Below are positions 22,171-32,721 of a stretch of 64,000 nucleotides of DNA, in pieces. Location of the stretch: the NCBI GenBank assembly GCA_023614405.1, contig CM042694.1:130577711-130641710 (forward strand), in the 5' to 3' direction. The DNA is from Avena insularis. Taxonomy: Eukaryota; Streptophyta; Magnoliopsida; Poales; Poaceae. Position 1 is the first letter of the stretch. Every line of letters begins with the position of its first letter. Position numbers and translations under genes: made by a program. Under the pieces are notes generated by a model. That model was not told the origin of the DNA. It saw only the letters and a program-made list of their open reading frames with translations, and did no database searches.

Positions 22171-23676
22171 TGATACGTCCATTTTGCATCACTATTTTAT
22201 ATCATAATTTACTATTATTCATTGATATATTTCATATTAAGAGATGATACTTATGTTATTTCATCTATTTTTGCATGATTGATGACTTTTGGAGGATGAA
22301 CCACCGGAGTCAGGATTCTGATGGAAAAAGCACTGTCCAGATGCAATATTGGTGAAGATCAGAAAATCCCAGAAAATATACGGAAATTCCTATTTTTCCA
22401 GAAGATAAAGAATGTCAGAAGGGGAAGTGGAGATGGGGCACAGGGGGCCGCACCACCCCTGGCACGGCCCCCTGGGCCGCGCCACCAGGTGGTGTGGACA
22501 CCCTAGCCCACCTCCGGCATCGCCCTTCCGCGTATATATTCCCCTCAGAAACCTAAAGTTTGGGGAGCAACCATAGAAAGGTTCCGCCGCCTCTGCGGGG
22601 TGGAAACTGCCGAGAGAGAAAGAGCTCTCCAGCAGGCAGAAATATGCCGGGGAAATTCCTTTCTGGAGAGGGGAGATTGTCGCCATCAACACCGTCATCG
22701 AGCTAGACTTCATCGGGATCATCATCATCTCCACCATCATCTCCACCAGCACCATCACCACCACTCTGTACCGCTGTAACAATTGGGTTGAATCGTGCAT
22801 AGTTCTTAGGGGAAACTTTCCTAGTGTTGATTACTTGTTGTAGTTAATGCTATTGAGTGGAACCATTGAATTATTGTTCATGTTCAGATTGTTACTTATC
22901 ATTATTTCATCTCTGATCTTGATCCATATGATGTCTCGTGAGTAGTTCGTTTAGTTCTTGAGGACATGGGAGAAGTCATGTTGTTAGTAGTAGAATTGTG
23001 TTGAGAAAGATTTAATGGTTTGATATTTAAGTTGTGGTGCTATTCTTCTAGTGGTGTCATGTGAACATCGACTATATGATACTTGACCTTTATGGGCCTA
23101 GGGGAATGCATTGTGTATTTGGATACTAATCGTGGGGTTGCCGGAGTGACAGAAACCTAAACCCCTATTAGGAAACCTTTGCATAAGGGAGTATAGGATC
23201 TCAGAGTTTAAGGCCGTGGTTAGGTTTTTTACCTTAATTACTTTCTTGTAGTTGCGGATGCTTGCAAGGGGTATAATCACAGGTATGTATTAGTCCTAGT
23301 AAGGTCAGTACATTAGCATAGGTTCACCCACACAACACTTATCCAACCAGAGAAGATTAATCAACTATATGAAGCGAAAGCACTTGACAATATTCCCATG
23401 TGTCCTCGAGAACGTTTGGTCATCTTAAGTAATACAACCGGCTTATCCTTTGCTAAAGAAAGGATTGGGCCACTTGCTTCAATTATTATTATTGTCTTTT
23501 ATTTACTCGCACTCTATTTATCTGCATTATCAAAAACCCCTAAAAATCCGTTTGCTAAATATTTACAGAGAATTCCTGATCCAAATCAGTTGTCAACACC
23601 TTCTGCTCCTTGTTTGGTTCAACACTCTTATTTATCGAAAATACTACGATACACCCCCTATACTTGTGGGTCATCA
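22171..23676 (+). repeat. 5' LTR of the Athila-like element
   Basis: 1,506 bp, TGATACGTCC...GTGGGTCATCA. It contains a GC-rich palindrome (22,451-22,497), a TATA box (TATATATT at 22,533) and a CATCATC/CCACCATC-type microsatellite near 22,720-22,760. It differs from the 3' LTR by a few percent in the parts I compared by eye. Confidence 0.92.
22533..22540 (+). promoter_or_regulatory. LTR core promoter (TATA)
   Basis: TATATATTCCCC sits about 36 bp after the GC-rich palindrome and before a GC-rich leader. The same arrangement occurs in the 3' LTR at 31,573. It probably drives the genomic RNA. Confidence 0.65.
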
Positions 23677-23687
23677 AGACTATTTTC

Positions 23688-23705
23688 TGGCGCCATTGCT
23701 AGGGA
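23688..23705 (+). other. Primer-binding site, tRNA-Asp type
   Basis: TGGCGCCATTGCTAGGGA begins 12 bp after the LTR end. It resembles the complement of a plant tRNA-Asp 3' end with about three mismatches. This primer is usual in the Athila lineage. Confidence 0.75.
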
Positions 23706-23790
23706 GTGAAGCGCTATTGAAGAGTGGAACTGGTAAAGGAAACTTCTACTGTGAGTATTGTTTATTTTTGTTTGTTACTTTATTTTCAGT

Positions 23791-24654
23791 ATGGATAGTT
23801 CACTTAGTTTCTTATTTCGAAATGCTACTACCACTGCTAAGGTAGTAGATGAACCACCACCTGCTGAAATTGATCCTTTTAAAATACCTACAAAAATTGT
23901 TGATCGTGTTACGGATAACTACTATTTTGGAGATGGAACTGTCCATACCGGTGATCATTTTCTTTTTATACATGAATTATGCGGATTGTTCAAGTGTGCA
24001 AGTATTAAAACAGATCAAGTTAAGAAAAAGTTATTCTCTATATCATTGAAAGGCAGAGCTGAGAAATGGTATAAGCTGCTAAAGAATGGCCAATCTCTTG
24101 AATGGGAGGAAATTGTACCTCTCTTTTATTCCAAATTTTATCCTCCTAGTGAGATTCATAAAGATCGGAATCAAATATATAACTTTTGGCCTCGTGATGG
24201 AGAGAGTACCACCCAAGATTGGGGGAGATTGAAGTTACTAATGCTCAAATGTCCTATTCATGAGCTCCCTAATAATATTATTATCGATAACTTTTATGCA
24301 AGGCTTTCTCTTCATGATAAGGATCTATTGGATGCTTCTTGTGTTGGATCATTTACACGTATGAAAGAAGAAGATAAATGGGATCTTCTAGACCGTATTC
24401 AAGACAATGTTGAAGCATGGGAGAATGATAAAGGAAGAAAGTCAGGTATAAATTATGATTACGAATGCATTAAATGTTTTATAGGAACTGATGACTTTCA
24501 TAATATTAGTATTGTTTATGGTCTTGATTCTCAAGTTCTTGCAAATTGTTTTAAGGCCTTTGCCTCTTATATTGAAATTCCCAAAAAGGAATGGAACAAG
24601 TATCATGCACCATATAAAGATATCGTTGATTGTGTTCCTGCTAGAAATACTTAA
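23791..24654 (+). pseudogene. Athila-like gag, 5' part, truncated by stop
   Basis: Open for 287 codons from the ATG at 23,791 (MDSSLSFLFRN). It contains the retrotransposon gag core pattern KKKLFSISLKGRAEKWYK followed by LEWEEIVPLFYSKFYPP at about residues 80-130. A TAA ends it at 24,654; reading continues in the same frame toward the protease after a second stop at about 24,685. There is no zinc knuckle before the stop. The protein would form the intracellular capsid-like particle. Confidence 0.85.
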
Positions 24655-24732
24655 GTTTGCACGGTTGATCATATTTTACCTTAACCTTACATCGAGAAAA
24701 TACCTTTCCCTGTTAAGGTAAAGGATCATTCT

Positions 24733-25218
24733 ATGATAACTAGTGTGGTTAACAAAAGTACAAAGAAAGCTATAAAACCCGATGAACAAATAAACGTTGA
24801 ACCTGCAGTAGCAATTGTGAAAGACCTTGTCACTAAAAGTGTAGAAGATGGACACATTATCTTTTTTGAGGATGCTTCTAATATTGTTTCACATCCTAGT
24901 AGAACTAGCAAAGCTAGTGTCCCTGTGCTTTCTGTTAGAATTGGTGATCTTTGCTATTATGGTTTATGTGATATTGGTGCAAGTTCAAGTGCTATTCCTT
25001 ATGAGCTTTACAAAGAAATTATGCATAAAATTGGTCCCTATGAACTGGAAGAAACTGATGTGGTTATTCACCTTGCTAATAGAGAGAGCATCTCTCCAAT
25101 TGGTATTGTAAGAGATGTGGAAGTTCTTTGTGGTAAGATTAAATATCCTGCTAATTTTCTAGTACTTGGTTCAACTGCTAGTAAAACTTGTCCTATCATT
25201 TTTGGTAGACTTTCTTGA
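24733..25218 (+). pseudogene. Aspartic protease domain of the Athila-like pol
   Basis: In the gag frame. CDIGASSSAIPYELY holds a D-I-G-A active site, and FLVLGSTASKTCPIIFGR is the second conserved strand. The frame ends early: the RPFLNTC junction shows a one-base loss near 25,209 and sequence resumes in another frame (25,215-25,661). It would cleave the polyprotein if intact. Confidence 0.8.
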
Positions 25219-25661
25219 ACACTTGTGGAGCCATTATAGATTGTAAGAGGGAGAAAATTTTAACTAAATTTGATGGAGAATCTTATGAGTTTAATTTTTC
25301 AAAATTTGCTAAAGTTCCTTATGAAAATGAATTGCCAGATGAGGATTTTAGAGTTGAACTACTTGCTTTTATTTCTCTTGCTCCTAACAATGCTTTGCAG
25401 CAATATATGGAAGACCGGGAAAGTGAGATCTTCATGGAAGAAAGAAATGAGATTTACGAGATTCTCCTTCGTCAACCCAAGATGCTTAAGCATAACTTAC
25501 CTGTGGAAGATTTGGGTACCACATTACCACCTAAAAAGGATCCGGTTTTCGATCTGAAACCTTTACCTGATGATCTTAAATATGCTTACGTTGATGAAAT
25601 AAAATATATCCTGTTATTATTAGTGCTAAACTTTCAGGAAAGGAAGAGCAAAGATTATTAG
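25215..25661 (+). pseudogene. Protease-to-RT linker, shifted frame
   Basis: 148 codons continuing the polyprotein in another frame (MNTCGAIIDCKREKILTKF...). A further shift near 25,600 leads into the reverse transcriptase frame. Confidence 0.7.
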
Positions 25662-27119
25662 AAGTATTGAAGAAACACAGAGGAGCTATGGGTTATAGTC
25701 TTGATGATTTAAAAGGGATTTCTCCTACTATATGTCACCATGATATTAATATAGAACCTGATGCAAAACCAATGGTAGAACATCAACGTCGTTTAAATCC
25801 TAAGATGAAGGAAGTGGTAAGAAATGAGGTATTAAAACTCCTTGATGCTGGTATTATTTATCCTATTGCTGATAGTCAATGGGTTAGTCCTGTTCATTGT
25901 GTCCCTAAGAAAGGAGGAATTACTATTGTGCCTAATGAGAATAATGAGCTTATTCTAGAGTAGTAGTTGGTTATAGGATGTGCATTGATTTTAGAAAGGT
26001 TAACAAAGTTACTAAGAAAGATCATTACCCGCTGCCTTTTATTGATCAAATGTTAGAAAGGTTGTCTAAGAAGACTCATTTTTGCTTTCTTGATGGATAC
26101 TCTGGTTCTCTCAAATTGGTATTAAACAACAAGATCAAGAGAAAACCACTTTTATGTGTCCTTATGGAACTTATGCTTATAGGTGTATGCCTTTTGGTTT
26201 GTGTAATGATCCTGCTACTTTTCAAATATGCATGTCTGCTATCTTTCATGGTTTTTGTGAGGAAATTGTGGAAGTATTCATGGACGATTTTTCCGTCTAT
26301 GGAACTTCTTTTGATAATTGTCTGCACAACCTTGATAAAGTTTTGCAGAGATGCGAAGAAACTAATCTTGTTCTTAATTGGGAGATATGCCACTTCATGG
26401 TTAATGAAGGAATTGTCCTTGGACATAAAATTTCTGAAAGAAGCATTGAAGTTGACGGAGCCAAAGTTGAAGCAATTGAGAAAATGCCTTGTCCTAGGGA
26501 TGTCAAAGGTATTCATAGTATCCTTGGTCATGATGGTTTCTATAGAAGGTTTATTAAAGATTTCTCCAAGATATCAAAACCTCTTACTAATCTTCTCCAA
26601 AAAGATGTACCTTCTGTTTTTGATGATGATTGTACGAAAGCTTTTGAAACTCTAAAGAGAGCTTTAACAACTTCTCCTATTGTTCAACCACCTAATTGGA
26701 ATTTAACCTTTGAAATTATGTGTGATGCTAGTGATTTTGCTGTAGGTGTTGTTCTTGGACAACGAATAGATAAAAAGTTGAATGTTATCCATTATGCTAG
26801 TAGACTCTTGATGCTGCTCAAAATAATTGCTACTACTAAAAAGGAGTTCTTAGCTATTGTCTTTGCTTGTGATAAGTTTAGACCTTATATTGTTGATTCA
26901 AAAGTTACCATTCATACTGATCATGCTGCTATTAAGTACCTTATGACAAAGAAAGATGCTAAGCCTAGGCTTATTAGATGGGCAGTACTTTTACAAGAGT
27001 TCGATCTACAGATTGTACATAGGAAAGGTGCTGAAAATCCTGTTGCTGATAACTTATCTCGATTGGAAAACATTTCTTTTGATCCTATGCCTGTTAATGA
27101 TAGTTTTCCAAATGAATAG
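25622..27119 (+). pseudogene. Reverse transcriptase and RNase H, split by frameshifts
   Basis: Three frames together cover the domains. The first carries PKMKEVVRNEVLKLLDAGIIYPI and SPVHCVPKKGG (to 25,963, then two TAG codons). The second carries MCIDFRKVNKVTKKDHYPLPFIDQ (from 25,978). The third carries [13 protein letters not shown], the catalytic FMDDFSVYG, then RNase [15 protein letters not shown] and [10 protein letters not shown] (26,154-27,119). A shift near 26,115 removes the usual strand before the TFMCPYGTY block. The catalytic aspartates are present but no frame is continuous, so it is inactive as it stands. Confidence 0.9.
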
Positions 27120-27128
27120 TTGGTTGCA

Positions 27129-28471
27129 ATAGAGGTAAGCTCTTGAGAGAGTCCTTGGTATGCTGATTATGCTAACTTTATTGTTTCCAAGTATCTGCCT
27201 CCAACTTTTATAGCCCAACAAGGAAGGAAATTCTTTTATGATTTGAGGCATTATTTTTGGGATGACCCACATTTATATAAAGAGGGAGTGGATGGTATTA
27301 TGCGAAGATGTGTTCCAGAATATGAACAAAAAGAGATATTGCGGAAATGTCATGGTAGTGCCTATGGAGGGCATCATGCTGGAGATAGAATCGCACAAAA
27401 GGTTCTACAATCAGGTTTCTATTGGCCTACCCTTTTTAAGGATGCAAGAAAGTTTATCTTATCATGTTATGAATGTTAACGAGTTGGTAATATTTCTGAC
27501 GCAATGAAATGCCTATGAGTTACTCTCTTGTTATTGAACCATTTGACTGTTGGGGATTTGACTTTATGGGTCCTTTTCCTCCTTCAAAAGGTTATACTCA
27601 TATTCTTGTTGCTGTTGATTATGTTACTAAGAGGGTAGAAGCCATACTTACAAAAAGTGTTGATGGTGAGACCTCTTTAAAAATGCTTAAGGATGTTATC
27701 TTTCCTAGGTTTGGAGTGCCTAGATATCTTATGACCGATGGAGGTTCACATTTCATTCATGGTGGTTTTAGGAAGACCCTTGCTAAATATGACGTTAATC
27801 AATCCCAAACCAGTGGGCAAGTAGAACTATCAAACAAAGAAATTAAATCTATCTTGCAAAAGACTGTTAATAGATCTAGAAAAAATTGGGCTAAAAAGTT
27901 TAATGATGCTTTATGGGCTTATAGAACTACTTATAAAAATCCCGTGGGAATGTCTCCTTATAAAATGGTTTATGGAAAAGCCTATCACCTGCCTTTAGAA
28001 TTAGAACACAAAGCTTATTGGGCAGTGGAAGAACTTAATAGAGATTTTAAACTTGCTGGTAAGAAAAGACTGCTTGACTTGAGTTCTTTAGATGAGTGGA
28101 GAAGTGAGGCTTATGAAAATGCTAGACTCTTTAAAGAAAAAGTTAAAAGATGGCATGATAGGAGAATTCTTAAGAGAGAGTTTCATGTTGGTGAGAAAGT
28201 TCTATTGTATAGGTCTCGTCTCAGATTTTTTGCAAGAAAACTACTTTCAAAATGGGAAGGACCTTTTGTTATTGAAGAGGTGTATCCTTCAGGTGCAATA
28301 AAAATTTCTTCCTTAAGAGACAACACTACACAAGTGGTGAATGGTCAAAGACTCAAGCACTATATTTCAGGAGATTCTTACAATGAAGATATTGATATTA
28401 TTCAAGTGGCGACTCCGGAAGAATTTATTAAAGACCAAATTCAGAGACCTGCAGAGTCTGTTTTCGAATAG
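27129..28471 (+). pseudogene. Integrase of the Athila-like pol
   Basis: The N-terminal zinc-binding part is at 27,243-27,479 (HGSAYGGHHAG ... CYEC, then a stop). The catalytic core is in another frame at 27,509-28,471, with D in GFDFMGPF, D in LMTDGGSHF and E in LSNKEIKS. The C-terminal part ([20 protein letters not shown]) has the GPF/Y-like module [14 protein letters not shown]. There is no chromodomain. The core is uninterrupted for 320 codons although the first half is broken. Confidence 0.9.
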
Positions 28472-28589
28472 GTAACAGTTCTGGTAAGAAAAGGTTCGCG
28501 AAAAACTTTTCAATTTATATTTTTGCAGTTTTTATCTAACATGGAACATAATGACTCACAAGAGGGATGGAAACGGAGCCCGGGGGGCT

Positions 28590-28621
28590 CACACCACCCC
28601 CCGCGCCACCAGGGGGTGTGG
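28590..28621 (+). repeat. GC-rich palindrome upstream of the post-pol ORF
   Basis: CACACCACC...GGGGGTGTGG, the same palindromic module seen in the LTR promoters. It lies about 66 bp before a TATA-like site (28,687) and about 170 bp before the ATG at 28,789. Confidence 0.7.
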
Positions 28622-28686
28622 CCACCCCAGATCCCATCTCCGACCCGTTTTCTCCCAGTACCTTCCTTTTGTTGTTAAACTTTGTG

Positions 28687-28695
28687 ATATATAAT
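28687..28695 (+). promoter_or_regulatory. Possible internal TATA box for the post-pol ORF
   Basis: ATATATAATCCCC resembles the LTR site TATATATTCCCC and also follows a GC-rich palindrome. A TTTTTTACAG acceptor-like sequence at 28,754-28,763 offers splicing as the alternative route to expression. Confidence 0.4.
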
Positions 28696-28788
28696 CCCCT
28701 GGATCCCCTGAGGTCCGTATATCGTGTTCTCATCGTGTTTTCGTTTCGATATGTTTTTTACAGGAAGATTCTTAGTTTTGGAGCCACA

Positions 28789-29288
28789 ATGTCTTCCTCT
28801 GGATCACCCAAGGAGGATTCCTCCGCGGACATCATCAACCCGTACATGTATGAGTTGAAGGTTCACCCCAAGGAGTTTTTGCTCAAAGATGGGAAGGTAC
28901 AGTTAAAAGAGGTTCAGGGCCCTAAAGGAGAAGGTAGTCTGGAGGATAGGATGGAAGCACTGGAGCAAGAAGTCTTTAGGTACAAGAAGATGACAGAACG
29001 CGAAGTGGATATCATCCATAAGATAAGTTCAGAACTCATCTCCAAGCACAAGAAGGAGACTGCTGAGCTTAGGGATGATATTCTCTCACTCTTCGAACAA
29101 CCAACCAACTACAAGCACAGCTCTACGACATGCAAAATCAAAACTATGAGTATGAGGCTAGGTTTAAACACATAAGTTCTACTGCTAGTTTCAGGATATT
29201 GGAAACCAAGATGTCCTTTGTTGATGGGAGCCTTTACCTTGGAAGTCGGATGATGACAAGACAACACCACCACCTCCGAAGGAGTAAT
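28789..29288 (+). pseudogene. Post-pol ORF of the Athila-like element (envelope position), coiled coil
   Basis: Starts MSSSGSPKEDSSADIIN at 28,789 and is open to 29,175. From about residue 48 it has heptad-like Leu/Ile spacing (EDRMEALEQEVFRYKKMTE), so a coiled coil. After a frameshift near 29,100, coding-like sequence continues and ends in a PPPPKE-stop tail at about 29,288. There is no signal peptide or transmembrane segment, so it is not a recognisable envelope protein. The other copy of this family (62,197-62,697) has an unrelated N-terminal part at this site but a similar PPPSKE tail. Function unknown. Confidence 0.6.
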
Positions 29289-31194
29289 TCATCATCAGGT
29301 TTTGGCATCCCCTTGGTTTGTTCCAAGCTTGGGGGAGTGCCGCGGTATCATATCATTATCTTTCATCTTTTTACCTTTTTAGTAGAGTCATATCATGAAT
29401 AGAGAATTTATCATATAGGATGGTTTGCATTGTGGAAGTATCTCTCCTCTAGTTAGTTATCTACGTATCCCTTGGTGTGAGTTGATGTTATGGAATATTA
29501 ATGAGAAGTTCTATCATTTACTTTTTGCACATCTTATTTTAGTTTGCAATTTCTGTTATATGATTGACCTTGTTGTTAGTATTGGTATCACTTTGGGATC
29601 ATTAAGTAAATTTAGTTGGTTTTGGCAAACTTAGCTCTGGTCAGTAGCAACACTATTTGAGGATTGAATGGAAAAGAGAAAAGTACTTTTAGAAATACAA
29701 TTTCATTATCTTTATTTCTTGATTGGCTCATAAGCTTAGTATTCTCTAGTTAAGATCTGTTGTGTTTCCAAGGAAGATTGCATGACTATTTCTATCACTT
29801 GTATGTTTGTTTGTTTCCTTCAACTCTTATGCTTTCTACTCAGCCTTGCTAGCCAAAAACCTGTACTGAGAGGGAATGCTTCTTGTGCATCCAATCCTTG
29901 AACTAAAACCTATGCCATTTGTGTCCACCATATCTACCTATTAGCTTTATTTCTATTTCAAGTAAATTTTCAAGTTTTATCTATCTTCCAAATTAAACTT
30001 GTTATGTGAAAATTAGTGATTAAAGCTCTCACAAACTTGATGGCACACTTTATTTTCTTGTACTTAATAAATTTGAACCATTGTGACTATCTTATGAAGC
30101 TTGTATGCTTGCAAATTATAAGTTGGGAGTTAGCAAAACCATGTTGTCATGGGGTCCCGCTTTCGACATTGCACTTATTATTCAGTTGATATCATGTTCT
30201 TTTGTTTATGGATGTCGGCGGTGTGAAATAAAAGGGGAGCTTGTAAGCTCATGGAGTTTATATATGTGTTAGAGAAACGCCTGGGCGGCTAGCCTAAGCC
30301 ATGCCTAATCATGGTGGAAACTTGCAGCATAACCATAGTGGCATTCTATGAAGCACCCTCAATAAAAACCTATGCAAATAGCAAATAAAAAGATCGCTGA
30401 GATGCTCACTGTCTGTTGCCTTGTCATTTTGATATGGGATAGCTCCTGTGTCATGGGGCAAGGGGTACCCCGTTGGTGGTTCTCTATGATACACATACAC
30501 TTACAATGACAAGAACTTACCGGATACCAAAGTTGAGTAGCATGAGGTCTGGTACTCATACTCAAGGGGCATGAGATTTTCAAATTATAATTTGTCAAGC
30601 ATATAACTCATATTTTCCCTCACGTTAACCTTAATCACTTCAAGATTCCTATGATAGGGGCAATGAGATCTCAAAGCTAGTAAGTACCATAATTTTTGGA
30701 GGCTCTTTATGAAACTTGAAATCCCTACTTCCCTCTGCGAAGGGCCTATCTTTTACTTTTTAGTTGAGTCAGTAAACCTATTCCTTTCTATCTCAAGCAA
30801 GCATTTGAGTTGTTGTGATTCAATCATCCATATGATGATTTATTCAATCATGTTTCTTATGTTCCTTGTTTTGCACACTTCTCTTATCTGAGTGAATATT
30901 ACTTTGAAAGCTTCCATTGAAAACCCCGTTATGTTTGACTCCTGCAATTTGTTAGCCGTTCTCTGACCAAGAACAAAGTTTGCCATTACCAATTATGATT
31001 TACTTTGTGTATCTTTATTGTGTTTCCTTTACTCATTGCAAGTTAAGTTATATAATAGTGAGTTGTTTTCTATTATGATTTGTGTATTGATGAATGTGAT
31101 GCTTCTTGTCTGTATTCTCTATCGACACTTCACTCCATAAACCTGTGGTCATGTTTATTGAGCTCAGTGTTCGCTTGGGGACAAGCAAGGTCTA
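29289..31194 (+). other. Noncoding post-pol region of the Athila-like element
   Basis: About 1.9 kb of AT-rich sequence conserved, by eye, with the inverted copy at 60,290-62,195. It opens with TTCCAAGCTTGGGGGAGTG, which resembles the polypurine tract. Short hydrophobic frames such as 30,709-30,891 are not preserved between the two copies, so I regard it as noncoding. Confidence 0.6.
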
Positions 31195-31208
31195 AGCTTG
31201 GGGGGAGT
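31195..31208 (+). other. Polypurine tract
   Basis: GCTTGGGGGGAGT immediately precedes the 3' LTR and would prime plus-strand synthesis. Confidence 0.85.
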
Positions 31209-32721
31209 TGATACGTCCATTTTCCATCACTATTTTATATCATAATTTACTGTTATTCATTGATATATTTGATATTAAGAGACGATACTTATGTTATTTC
31301 ATCTATTTTTGCATGATTGATGACTTTTGGAGGATGAAGCACCGGAGTCAGGATTCTGATGGAAAAAGCACTATCCATATGCAATATTGGCGAAGATCAG
31401 AAAATCCCAGAAAATATACGAAAATTCCTATTTTTCCAGAAGATGAAGAATGCCAAAAGGGGAAGTGGAGATGGGCCACAGGGGGCCCACACCACCCCCT
31501 GGCGCGGGCCCCTAGGCCATGCCACCAGGTGGTGTGGCCACCCTGGCCCACCTCCGGCATCGCCCTTCCGCGTATATATTCCCCTCGGAAACCTAAAGTT
31601 CAGGGAGCGACCACAGAAAGGTTCCGCCGCCTCTGCAAGGCGGAAACTACATAGAGAGAAAGAGCTCTCCGGCAGGCAGAAATCTGCCAGGGAAATTCCT
31701 TCTTGGAGAGGGGAGATCGTCGCCATCAACACCGTCATCAAGCTAGACTTCATCGGGATCATCATCATCATCATCTCCACCATCATCTCCACCAGCTCCA
31801 TCACCACCACTCCATACCGCTGTAACAATTGGGTTGAAACTTGCATAGTTCTTAGGGGAAACTTTCCCGGTGTTGATTACTTGTTGTAGTTAATGCTATT
31901 GAGTGGAACCATTGAATTATTGTTCATGTTCAGATTTTTACTTATCATTATTTCATCTCTGATCTTGATCCATATGATGTCTCGTGAGTAGTTCGTTTAG
32001 TTCTTGAGGACATGGGAGACGTCATGTTGTTAGTAGTAGAATTGTGTTGAGAAGGATTAAATGGTTTGATATTTAAGTTGTGGTTCTATTCTTCTAGTGG
32101 TGTCATGTGAATGTTGACTACATGATACTTCACCTTTATGGGTCTAGGGGAATGCATTGTGTATTTGGCTACTAATCGTGGGGTTGCCGGAATGACAGAA
32201 ACCTAAACCCTTGTTATGAAACCTTTGCATAAGGGAGTGTAGGATCTCAGAGTTTAAGGCTGTGGTTAGGTTTTTATCTTAATTACTTTCTTGTAGTTGC
32301 GGATGCTTGTAAGGGGTATAATCACAAGTATGTATTAGTTCTAGTAAGGTCAGTACATTAGCATAGGTTCACCCACACAACACTTATCCAACCAGAGAAG
32401 ATTAATCAACTATATGAAGCGAAAGCACTTGACAATATTCCCATGTGTCCTCGAGAACGTTTGTTCATCTTAAGTAATACAACTGGCTTGTCCTTTGCTA
32501 AAGAAAGGATTGGACCACTTGCTACAATTATTACTATTGTCTTTTATTTACTCGCACTCTATTTATCTGCATTATCAAAAAACCCTAAAAATCTGTTTGC
32601 TAAGTATTTACAGAGAATTCCTAATCCAAACCACTTGTCAACACCTTCTGCTCCTTGTTGGGTTCGACACTCTTATTTATCAAAAATACTATGATACACC
32701 CCCTATACTTGTGGGTCATCA
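31209..32721 (+). repeat. 3' LTR of the Athila-like element
   Basis: 1,513 bp, matching the 5' LTR throughout with scattered substitutions and small indels. Palindrome at 31,488-31,537 and TATA at 31,573. Confidence 0.92.

Larger units (their letters stand above)
22171..32721 (+). mobile_element. Athila-like Ty3/gypsy retrotransposon, nearly full length, decayed
   Basis: Two direct LTRs (22,171-23,676 and 31,209-32,721) with TG...CA ends enclose a PBS, gag, protease, reverse transcriptase, RNase H, integrase, a post-pol ORF and a polypurine tract, about 10.55 kb in all. The flanking 5-mers ATATC and ATACC differ at one base. The domain order (PR-RT-RH-IN) is gypsy. The tRNA-Asp-type PBS, the long post-pol region and the lack of a chromodomain point to the Athila lineage. 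Several frameshifts and stops disable gag-pol, so it can move only with help, if at all. Confidence 0.9.
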
